This document shows positions 51,537-59,090 of a stretch of DNA of 64,000 nucleotides, piece after piece. A program made the position numbers and the translations under genes. The notes under the pieces were generated by a model. That model saw only the letters and a list, made by a program, of their open reading frames with translations. It did no database searches and was not told the DNA's origin. This DNA comes from DASQFI01 sp963780895 (GTDB lineage Bacteria > Acidobacteriota > Vicinamibacteria > Vicinamibacterales > SCN-69-37): assembly GCA_963780895.1 (NCBI GenBank), contig CAWAEG010000001.1:806001-870000 (forward strand), written 5' to 3'. Numbering within the stretch: position 1 is the first letter of the stretch; each line of letters opens with the position of its first letter.

Positions 51537-53996
51537 ATGCTTTCCGACGTCCGTTTCGCGTTCCGCCTTCTCGTCAAGGACCGAACTTTCGCCGCCACCG
51601 CTCTCCTGACCCTCGCTATCACTATCGGCGCGAACACCGCGATCTTCAGCATCGTCCGGTCGGTGCTGCTCAAGCCTCTCCCGGTCGCCGATTCGGAGCG
51701 GATTGTCTACGTCTACAACAGTTATCCGAACGCCGGCGCGGTGCGCGCGGATGCCGCGGTGCCCGACTACTTCGATCGGCTCCGGGAGGTGTCGGCGTTC
51801 GAAGAGCAGGCGCTGTATCGACGGCAGGACATGACGCTTGGCGCCCAGGCCACGGGAGCCGAGCGGCTTCGCGCCGTCCGCGCGACGCCGTCGTTCTTCA
51901 GACTGGTTCGGGCCGTGCCGCTTCACGGCCAGCTCTTCGCCGAATCGGACGGCGAAGAAGGGCAGGAGCGCAAGGCCCTCCTGTCGCACGATTTCTGGCG
52001 TCGCCAGTTTGGCGGCGACCCCTCGGCCATCGGCCGGGACATCAGGCTGAACGGCGTCAACTACACGATCACGGGTGTTCTCCCTCAGCGCTTCAAGTTC
52101 CTCTGGCAGGAGATCGACGTCTGGGTTCCGGCCGCGTTCACGGCTCGCGAAAAATCGGACGACTCGCGCCACAGCAACAACTGGCAGATGGTCGGCCGGC
52201 TGAAGCCGGGCGCGGACGTCGCGCTCGCGCAGCAGCAGGTGGACGCGATCAACGCGCGCAACGACGAGCGGTTTCCGCAGTTCCGCCAGATTCTGAAGGA
52301 CGCCGGATTCCATGCGGTCGCCGTGCGTCTGCAGGACGACGTCGTTCGTGAGATCCGGCCTGTGCTGTACCTGCTCTGGGGCGGCGTGCTGTTCGTGCTG
52401 CTCCTCGGCTGCGTCAACATCGCGAATCTCGTGATGGTGCGCTCGAGCGTCCGCGCACGCGAGATCGCGACGCGCTCCGCCATTGGCGCCAGCCGTTCCC
52501 GTCTCGCCCGTCAGCTGTTCACGGAGACGACGCTCCTGGCGGTGTTCGGCGGCGCGCTCGGCATTCTGCTCGGGTGGTGGGGACTTCGATCGATCACCGC
52601 GCTCAGGCTCGAGGAGTTGCCGCGCGGTCACGAGATCGCGCTCGATCCCGTCGCGCTGGCCGTGGTGCTGGGTCTTGCGCTGGTGGTCGGCCTCGCCATC
52701 GGTCTCATGCCGCTCGCGCGGCTGATGCGGCAGAACATCACCGTGGCGCTGCGCGAGGAAGGTCGCGGCGGCACGAGCGGCCGTGGCGCGGCGCTGGTCC
52801 GCCGCGGGCTCGCGACGGCGCAGGTGGCGATTGCGTTCGTGCTCCTCATCGGCGCCGGGTTGATGTTCGCGAGCTTCCGCGCCGCGCTCGGAATCGATCC
52901 CGGCTTCGATCCGCGCGGTGTCGTGACGGCGGTCATCAGCCTGCCGGTGTCGGCCTACAAGGACGAAGCGGCGCTCGCGGCGTTTTCCGATCGGCTGCTG
53001 GGCGCCGTCCGCGCCGAGCCGGGCGTCGAGTCGACGGGCCTCACGTCCATCATTCCGTTCGGGGGCGACTTCAGCAGCAGCGTCATTCTGGCCGAGGGCT
53101 ACCAGATGAAGCCGGGCGAGTCGCTGATCTCGCCGATGCAGGCGATCGTGAGCGACGGGTATTTCGAAACGATGAAGATTCCGCTCGCGAGCGGACGGTA
53201 CTTCAACGCCGGGGACACTGCCGCCGCTCCGCGCGTCGTCATCGTGGACGAGCGGCTCGCGCGGAAGTTCTGGCCGGACCGCGATGCGATCGGCCGCCGG
53301 ATGTACCTGCCGGAAAACGCGAAGGACGTGCTCGCGATCACGCCCGAGACGAAGTTCCTCACGGTCGTGGGCGTCGTCAAGGAGATCCAGGTGCTCCCGC
53401 CTGGAACCGGCTTCGAGCCGGTCGGGACGTATTACTTCCCGTACGTGCAATCGGCCGATCGCTACTTCGTGCTGGCGGTCCGCACGTCGCTCGATCCCGA
53501 GTCCATGGTCAACACCGTCCGGAAGGACGTGGCGAAGATCGATCCGGAGCTGCCGGTCTACGGCGTGAGGACAATGGCCGCCCGATTCGATGAGGCGTTG
53601 ATCTCACGTCGCGTGCCGATGCTGATCGCCGTGGCGTTCGGTGTCGTCGCGCTGTTCCTCTCCGCGATCGGCATCTACGGCGTGCTCGCATACGGCGTCA
53701 CCCAACGCCGCCGCGAGATCGGGATTCGCATGGCCCTCGGCAGCACCCGTCCGCAGGTCTTCGGCCTCGTGCTCACCGACGGCATCAAGATTCTCGCGAT
53801 CGGCCTCGCGATCGGCCTGGCCGGCGCGTACTACGTCGGCCGGGCGATGGAGAAGCAGCTGTTTCAGGTTGCGCCGTCGGATCCCTGGGTCATCGCTGGC
53901 GTGATCGTGACGCTGTCGCTGATCGCGCTCGTGGCGGTATCGATTCCGGCGCGACGAGCGTCGAAGGTGAATCCGGTGGTGGCGCTGAATCAGTAG
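51537..53996 (+). CDS. ADOP-type ABC transporter permease
   Basis: An 819-residue duplicated permease. It begins MLSDVRFAFRLLVKDRTF and a first membrane helix (LTLAITIGANTAIFSIVRSV), then KPLPVADSERIVYVYN into the first periplasmic domain. FtsX loops are VRAREIATRSAIGASRSRLA and, in the second half, YGVTQRRREIGIRMALGSTR. It ends RRASKVNPVVALNQ. I start at ATG 51537; the longer frame upstream passes through the dispersed repeat. Divergent from the glycan operon. No ATPase gene is present. Confidence 0.93.
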   Translation: MLSDVRFAFRLLVKDRTFAATALLTLAITIGANTAIFSIVRSVLLKPLPVADSERIVYVYNSYPNAGAVRADAAVPDYFDRLREVSAFEEQALYRRQDMTLGAQATGAERLRAVRATPSFFRLVRAVPLHGQLFAESDGEEGQERKALLSHDFWRRQFGGDPSAIGRDIRLNGVNYTITGVLPQRFKFLWQEIDVWVPAAFTAREKSDDSRHSNNWQMVGRLKPGADVALAQQQVDAINARNDERFPQFRQILKDAGFHAVAVRLQDDVVREIRPVLYLLWGGVLFVLLLGCVNIANLVMVRSSVRAREIATRSAIGASRSRLARQLFTETTLLAVFGGALGILLGWWGLRSITALRLEELPRGHEIALDPVALAVVLGLALVVGLAIGLMPLARLMRQNITVALREEGRGGTSGRGAALVRRGLATAQVAIAFVLLIGAGLMFASFRAALGIDPGFDPRGVVTAVISLPVSAYKDEAALAAFSDRLLGAVRAEPGVESTGLTSIIPFGGDFSSSVILAEGYQMKPGESLISPMQAIVSDGYFETMKIPLASGRYFNAGDTAAAPRVVIVDERLARKFWPDRDAIGRRMYLPENAKDVLAITPETKFLTVVGVVKEIQVLPPGTGFEPVGTYYFPYVQSADRYFVLAVRTSLDPESMVNTVRKDVAKIDPELPVYGVRTMAARFDEALISRRVPMLIAVAFGVVALFLSAIGIYGVLAYGVTQRRREIGIRMALGSTRPQVFGLVLTDGIKILAIGLAIGLAGAYYVGRAMEKQLFQVAPSDPWVIAGVIVTLSLIALVAVSIPARRASKVNPVVALNQ

Positions 53997-54562
53997 AGCA
54001 AAGCCGCGGGAATGGGCCGGGCAATCCTCACTCTTGCGGCTCGGTTTCGTACTGACGCTCCTCGCGTCAGCCCAAGTCGGCCGCGATCCGTGAACCCAGC
54101 CGCCGGCGGAGCGTGTCGCTGAGCTTCGATTTCTTCGCGTGCCGACGCGCCCATAGAGCCGGCGGCTGGATTCACGGCTCGCGGCCTCCCGCCTTCGCTG
54201 AAGCTACGGCGGGGCAAGCCGGCGCCTTGGCCCGCCGAAGCCTTGGCGGAGGCGGCTCGGATTGCGAACTGGCGCCCCCGGGCCACTCCGCAAAGCTGCG
54301 GAGAATGGCCCGGGCAATCCTCGCTCCTTGCGGCTCGGTTTCATACTGACGCTCCTCGCATCAGCCCTAGTCGGCCGCGACCGTGAACCCAGCCGGCGGC
54401 GGAGCGTGTCGCTGTGCTTCGGTCTCTTCGCGTGCGAACCCGGAACCTCGCCGCAGCGGTCAGCTGAATCAGCAAATAAGTCGCAGATTGGTGATGCCTT
54501 ACACAGCCGGCACCCAGCTAGGGCACGCGTGAACCGTTCAGTGAAGGAATCTCAGGTATTGG
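53997..54562. repeat. gene-free stretch with a 145-base direct duplication and a dispersed element
   Basis: Bases 54000-54143 and 54290-54435 are near-copies of each other (shared cores include GGCAATCCTC, TTGCGGCTCGGTTTC, TACTGACGCTCCTCGC, GTGAACCCAGCC and GGAGCGTGTCGCT). Between them lie an inverted partner (CCGGCGGCTGGATTCAC against GTGAACCCAGCCGCCGG) and a CCTTCGCTGAAGCTACGGCG element at 54193-54212. No credible gene is present; the ORFs here do not resemble a protein. Confidence 0.8.
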
Positions 54563-54934
54563 CTACTTGGGTGGACGCAGATCGATCTTGATATCGAACG
54601 TATCCTTGCCGGCCACGACCTTGGCAGAGGCCGGTTCTTGACCGAGTTTCATCCTCAGGGTGGGCTTGGCTCCGTCTGAAAATTGGAATTCACAGATGGC
54701 CTCGACCACGCCTTCAGATCGAACAAGTTCGACCGTCAACGTGGGACCGTTGTTGATGGCGAGCAATGCCTTGCCGCCGCCGATCCTCATCCGTAAGGTC
54801 GGCCGGGCCACCAATGACCCGTTCTTGCTGATTTCCATTTGCAGAACGACCTCGTCCTGAACAGTCGCCTGAACCGAGACGACCGGAAGGACGAGCGCGA
54901 TGACCAAAGCACCCATTAACAGCAGCCTCGTCAT
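54563..54934 (-). CDS. small exported protein of unknown function
   Basis: A 123-residue protein from ATG 54934 with a signal peptide (MTRLLLMGALVIALVLPVVS). The mature part is probably all-beta: it repeats the pattern PTLRMRIGGG / PTLRMKLGQ, and closes with KDTFDIKIDLRPPK. I do not recognise the family. AGAGGTG lies about ten bases before the start. The gene follows the amidohydrolase pair on the same strand, 55 bases beyond the stop, and may be cotranscribed. Confidence 0.7.
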   Translation of the reverse strand: MTRLLLMGALVIALVLPVVSVQATVQDEVVLQMEISKNGSLVARPTLRMRIGGGKALLAINNGPTLTVELVRSEGVVEAICEFQFSDGAKPTLRMKLGQEPASAKVVAGKDTFDIKIDLRPPK

Positions 54935-54988
54935 GCAGCACCTCTGCCTGATATCGGGAAGCAGTCTTAGGACGCTCCTAACTGGCAA

Positions 54989-56650
54989 CTAGTTGATTCC
55001 GGGGAACCCCGGAGTCGACTTGCTTTTGGCCCGTTCCTTTTTCTGCTTTTCCACCATCGCAGCGACGTCCCCGAGCATCTTCTTCGCGTCGTACACGATC
55101 CCATCCTTGATCGTGTACTTGATCCCGCCGACGCGCTCGACGCGTCCGGTGCGATCGTTCAGCCGGACCGCTCCCGTCCCGTACAGCACCTTGAGATTCT
55201 CGAGCGGATTTTGATCGACGATGACCATGTCGGCGAGCAGCCCCGCCCTCACGATCCCGAACTGAATCGGCTGTCCCTTCGGCTCGTGCAGCGCCTGCGC
55301 GGCGTGCATCGTGGCGCCTCGGATCACTTCGAGCGGATGAAAGCCCGCTTCCTGCAGCAGCTCCAGCTCGTGGATGTAGCCGAATCCCCACGTGTTGTAG
55401 ATGTACGCCGCGTCGTCGCTCGCCGTGACGCGTCCGCCCATCTTCTTGTAGTCGTTCAGCAGCCGGAACCAGACCTGATAGAAATTCCGCCACGCCACTT
55501 CGTCCGCTGTCGTCCAGTTGAAGTAGTACGAGCCGTGGTTTTCCCGATTCGGCGTGTAGAAGTCCACCAGCGACGGCAGCGTGTATTTCTCGTGCCAGTC
55601 GGCGTTGCGCATCCGCATGACGTCACGGCTCGCTGCGTACGCCGTCATCGTCGGATCGAAAATCGTACCGAGCTTGACGTGCTCCTGGAGGTACGCCTTC
55701 CACTCCGGGCTGCCGGGCTCGTGGATTTTGTCCCAGAGCCTCGCGACCTGTCCGAAGCGGAACTGCTCGTCGTTGTAGTTCATGTCCGACGGCCACGGCT
55801 GGATCTCGTAGTCCTTGAGCAACGCTTCGAAATGGCCGTAGAAGTGCGTGACGGTGCCGAGCCCCATGCGCGCTGCAGTCAGGGCGTTCATCTGCGCGAC
55901 GCCCTTCTGCTCGAGATGCGCCACCGATCCCAGCCCGTTTTTCTTAGCTTCGTCGAGCAGGGCCGCCATGATGTCCGGCGGGTATGCGACGAGCTTCATG
56001 CCGTCCACGCCGTTGGCCGCGCACCAGCGCACCCACTCGCGCGCTTTTTCGGGCGAGTCGACGGGTCCCTTGTCCCACGCCAGGCCCGGCCGCTGATAGT
56101 TGAAGATACGCGGCGCCACGATCTTGTTCGCCGCGCTGCGCTGTTTTTCCGGAAGCGCGTACGCCTGCGGACCCAGCTCGACACCCCGCCCCGCCGTAAT
56201 GCCGTGCGCCATCCACAGCTTGAAGACGTATTCGGCCTCGGGCGCCTTGTTCGCGTCGCCGACGTGTTGATGCAGGTTGATGAAGCCGGGCAGCAGGAAC
56301 ATGCCGGTCGCGTCGATTTCGTGGTCGGCTTGCGGCGGCCGATTCGGTCGAAGCGGGGTCCCGGGTGTGCCGGCACTGACGATCCGCGTGATCCGGTTGT
56401 TCTCGACGATGACGTCCATCGGCCCGATCGGCGGCGCGCCGGTTCCGTCGATGACCATCACGCCGCGAATCGCCAGCGTCTTGAATGGGCCGAGGCCTTC
56501 ACCGGCCCGGCGATCCGGGGCCGGCACGATGCCGCCCGGATGCGCGGGGCCCGTCGGCTGCGCCTGCTGAGCGGCGAGGGAAACGAGCGCGACCGCGACG
56601 ACTGCCGCTGCGCCAAGCACTGACCGAACACGCACGCTCGAAAGTCTCAC
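54989..56650 (-). CDS. exported amidohydrolase
   Basis: A 553-residue metal-dependent amidohydrolase with a signal peptide (SVLGAAAVVAVALVSLAAQQ). LAIRGVMVIDGTG is the N-terminal beta-sandwich, LLPGFINLHQHVG has the HxH metal pair, and VAHLEQKG, VTHFYGH and ASDDA are later metal-site candidates. The C-terminal part (GLLADMVIVDQNPLENL) returns to the sandwich. It probably hydrolyses a cyclic amide or a C-N bond in the periplasm. It is a tandem paralogue of the next gene, about 237 bases away across a repeat array. Confidence 0.9.
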   Translation of the reverse strand: MRLSSVRVRSVLGAAAVVAVALVSLAAQQAQPTGPAHPGGIVPAPDRRAGEGLGPFKTLAIRGVMVIDGTGAPPIGPMDVIVENNRITRIVSAGTPGTPLRPNRPPQADHEIDATGMFLLPGFINLHQHVGDANKAPEAEYVFKLWMAHGITAGRGVELGPQAYALPEKQRSAANKIVAPRIFNYQRPGLAWDKGPVDSPEKAREWVRWCAANGVDGMKLVAYPPDIMAALLDEAKKNGLGSVAHLEQKGVAQMNALTAARMGLGTVTHFYGHFEALLKDYEIQPWPSDMNYNDEQFRFGQVARLWDKIHEPGSPEWKAYLQEHVKLGTIFDPTMTAYAASRDVMRMRNADWHEKYTLPSLVDFYTPNRENHGSYYFNWTTADEVAWRNFYQVWFRLLNDYKKMGGRVTASDDAAYIYNTWGFGYIHELELLQEAGFHPLEVIRGATMHAAQALHEPKGQPIQFGIVRAGLLADMVIVDQNPLENLKVLYGTGAVRLNDRTGRVERVGGIKYTIKDGIVYDAKKMLGDVAAMVEKQKKERAKSKSTPGFPGIN

Positions 56651-56689
56651 GCTGAGATCCTTACCATTCGCCGAAATAACCGCGAATCA

Positions 56690-56886
56690 TCCGAACCTCG
56701 GAACCCAGGCACCCCGGAACGTCGGAATCCCGTTGAACGCCGGAACGTATCGGAACCCCGGCCGCCTTCGCAAGGCTTCGGCGAGCCTCGCCGTAGCTCG
56801 AAGAGCGGAGGCGGGAACCCCGAACCGGAACCCGGAACCAACCCCGCACCCCGGAACGAATCCCGCACCCCGGAACCAGAACCGCC
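56690..56886. repeat. CCGGAAC tandem array with a nested dispersed element
   Basis: About ten copies of (C)CGGAAC(C/G) are scattered over 56692-56760 and 56813-56880. Between them, 56764-56818 is the dispersed element CCGCCTTCGC...AGCTCGAAGAGCGGAGGCGGG. The older array thus appears interrupted by the element. It lies between two paralogous amidohydrolases. Confidence 0.8.
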
Positions 56887-56887
56887 A

Positions 56888-58567
56888 CTAGCGGCTCGAA
56901 CTGTTCGTTTCGCGCTGCTTCTTCTGCTTCTCGACCATCGCCGCGACGTCCTCGAGCAGCTTCTTCGCGTCGTAGACGATGCCATCCTTAATCGTGTACT
57001 TGATGCCGCCGACCCTCTCCACGCGGCCGGTGCGATCGTTCAACCGCACCGCGCCCGTGCCGTACAGCACCTTGAAGTTTTCGAGCGGGTTCTGATCGAC
57101 GATGACCATGTCGGCGAGCAGCCCGGGGCGAACGATGCCGAACTGAATCGGCTGTTTCTTTGGCTCGTGAAGCGTCATGGCGCCATTCATCGTTGCCGCC
57201 TGGATCACTTCAAGCGGATGGAAGCCGGCTTCCTGCAAGAGCTCGAACTCGAGGATGTAGCCGAAGCCGTACGTCTGGTAGATGAACCCCGAGTCGGATC
57301 CGGTCGTGACGCGGCCGCCCATCTTCTTGTAGTCGTTCACGAGCTTGAACCAGACCTGGTAGAAGTTCCGCCAGGCGATCTCGTCGGCGGTCGTCCAGTT
57401 GTACCAATACGATCCGTGGCTCGCCCGTTCGGGCGTGTAGAAATCCATGAGTGACGGCAGCGTGTACTTGTCGTGCCAGTCGGCGTTCCGCATCCGCATG
57501 ACGTCGCGACCCGCTGAATAAATCGTCATCGTGGGATCGAACACCGTGCCGAGCTTCTTGTGCTCTTCGAGGTAGGCCTTCCACTCCGGGCTGCCTGGCG
57601 GATGGATCTTGTCCCACAACCGCGCGACCTGGCCGAACCGGAACGCCTCGTCGTTGTAGTTCATCTCGACGGGCCACGGCTGCACGACGTAGTCCTTGAG
57701 CAGCGATTCGAAATGACCGTAGAAGTGCGTGACCGTGCCGAGGCCCAGCCGGGCGGCCTGAATCGCGTTCATCTGTGCGACGCCGGTCTGCGCCAGGTGC
57801 GCGGTCGATCCGAGGCCCAGCTTCTTCGCTTCGTCGAGCAGCGCGGCCATGATCTCCGGCGGATGCGCGCCGAGCTTCAGGCCGTCCGCGCCGTTCTTTG
57901 CGGCATCCTGCACCGCCTTGCGTGCCTCTTCCGGCGTGTCGGCGCCGCCCGGCCGCTGATAGTTGAAAATGCGCGGCGCGACGATCTCGTTCTTCTCGCT
58001 GCGGGCTTTTTCGCTGACGGTGAAGTTGTTGGCCGCCAGGGACACGCCGCGCACCGTCGTCACGCCGTGCGCCATCCAGAGCTTGTAGGCATATTCCGCC
58101 TCGGCGTTTTTCGGCGGCCCGCCAGCGTGCACGTGCAGATCGACGAAACCCGGCATCAAATACATCCCGGTCCCGTCGATGACGTGATCGGCTTGCGGTG
58201 CCGGTCCGCCCTGGCGCTGTGGCACGCCGGGCGTGCCCGCACTCTGGATGCGCGCGATCTTGTTGCCTTCGACGACGACATTCATCGGGCCGACCGGAGG
58301 CGCGCCGGTCCCATCGATGACCATGACGTTCCGAATGATCAGTGTCTTGAACGGGCCGAGGCCTTCACCGGTCCGCCGCGCCGGCGCCGCGATGAATCCA
58401 CCGCCGCCACCCCGGCCGGCCTGGGCAGGCGGACCGCCCTGGCGACCTTGCGCAGGAGGCGGTGTCTGGCCTCGAGCCTGAATCGATGTCCACGGATCGC
58501 CGATGCCGATGGTCCACGTTCCAACACCGATCGCCGCGAGGATCAGAAGGAGACGGCGGAAACTCAT
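56888..58567 (-). CDS. exported amidohydrolase, paralogue
   Basis: A 559-residue amidohydrolase closely related to the preceding one. Signal peptide (RRLLLILAAIGVGTWTIG), then a Gly/Gln/Arg-rich linker (residues 35-60). Metal site: FVDLHVHAGG (HxH), STAHLAQTG, VTHFYGHFE and TGSDSGFIY with the Asp. Sandwich segments are IIRNVMVIDGTGAPPVGP and GLLADMVIVDQNPLENFK. The stretch RVERVGGIKYTIKDGIVYDA is shared word for word with the paralogue, so the duplication is recent or kept alike by conversion. Confidence 0.9.
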   Translation of the reverse strand: MSFRRLLLILAAIGVGTWTIGIGDPWTSIQARGQTPPPAQGRQGGPPAQAGRGGGGGFIAAPARRTGEGLGPFKTLIIRNVMVIDGTGAPPVGPMNVVVEGNKIARIQSAGTPGVPQRQGGPAPQADHVIDGTGMYLMPGFVDLHVHAGGPPKNAEAEYAYKLWMAHGVTTVRGVSLAANNFTVSEKARSEKNEIVAPRIFNYQRPGGADTPEEARKAVQDAAKNGADGLKLGAHPPEIMAALLDEAKKLGLGSTAHLAQTGVAQMNAIQAARLGLGTVTHFYGHFESLLKDYVVQPWPVEMNYNDEAFRFGQVARLWDKIHPPGSPEWKAYLEEHKKLGTVFDPTMTIYSAGRDVMRMRNADWHDKYTLPSLMDFYTPERASHGSYWYNWTTADEIAWRNFYQVWFKLVNDYKKMGGRVTTGSDSGFIYQTYGFGYILEFELLQEAGFHPLEVIQAATMNGAMTLHEPKKQPIQFGIVRPGLLADMVIVDQNPLENFKVLYGTGAVRLNDRTGRVERVGGIKYTIKDGIVYDAKKLLEDVAAMVEKQKKQRETNSSSR

Positions 58568-58608
58568 GAGGGCCTCCGGCGCAGATCATAAGCCCGAAGT
58601 GCTGTACC

Positions 58609-58732
58609 TCTTTCATTGCCTCATTCTTTAATGCTCGCGGGGCCCCACCCCCGCTCGCGCGCGCTGCGGCGCTCGCAGACTCGCTATCCTCGCGCGGGCC
58701 GCCGGCGCTGCCTCATTGCCTCATTGCCCCTC
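58609..58732. repeat. CATTGCCTCATT units flanking a GCTCGCGGGGCCCCACC element
   Basis: CATTGCCTCATT (58614-58625) and GCCTCATTGCCTCATTGCCC (58711-58730) bracket an 85-base GC-rich block starting GCTCGCGGGGCCCCACCCCC. The flanking unit is the same as at 37253-37343. The block looks like a different element lying within the older array. Confidence 0.65.
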
Positions 58733-58734
58733 AC

Positions 58735-58756
58735 GTATATACCTATAGATATATAC
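58735..58756. promoter_or_regulatory. AT-rich dyad, probable PadR operator
   Basis: GTATATA (58735-58741) and TATATAC (58750-58756) form a seven-base dyad with an eight-base spacer, in otherwise GC-rich DNA, eight bases before the PadR start. PadR regulators commonly bind ATAT-rich dyads over their own promoters. No clear ribosome site is seen, as the dyad takes its place. Confidence 0.6.
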
Positions 58757-58763
58757 TCACCGC

Positions 58764-59081
58764 ATGGCACCGCACTGGTTTCAGATCCTTCTGGCCCTGG
58801 CCGATCATGATCTGCACGGCCTGGCCATTACGAAAGAAGTCTTCGATCGCACCGGCGGCCGGATGCAACTCTGGCCCGGCATGCTCTACGGTGCGCTCAG
58901 AAAGATGACGACCGCGGGGTTCGTGATCGAAACGAAGGCGCCGCCGGGATTCGAGTCGGGCGGCGGGCGTCCCAGGTTCTATCGCATCACCGCGCTCGGC
59001 CGCCGGACGTGCGCCGCCGAAGCCGAGCGGCTCGCGACGTTCGTCGATGCCGCCCGCGCGAAGCGGCTGCTGAAGGCCTGA
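58764..59081 (+). CDS. PadR family transcriptional regulator
   Basis: A 105-residue winged-helix regulator of the short PadR type. FQILLALADHDLHGLAITKEV and LWPGMLYGALRKMTTAGFV are the helix-turn-helix and wing; GGRPRFYRITALGRR is the typical PadR wing tip. Nine bases separate it from the permease gene behind it, so it probably represses itself and that permease via the AT-rich dyad upstream. PadR genes beside ADOP permeases are common in Acidobacteriota. Confidence 0.9.
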   Translation: MAPHWFQILLALADHDLHGLAITKEVFDRTGGRMQLWPGMLYGALRKMTTAGFVIETKAPPGFESGGGRPRFYRITALGRRTCAAEAERLATFVDAARAKRLLKA

Positions 59082-59090
59082 AAGGCACTC

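Noticed and set aside
51435..53450. 671-residue minus-strand ORF opposite a permease
   Set aside because: Shadow frame with no domain.
53990..54591. Small ORFs in the gap after the permease
   Set aside because: They read through repeats and show no family resemblance or ribosome site.
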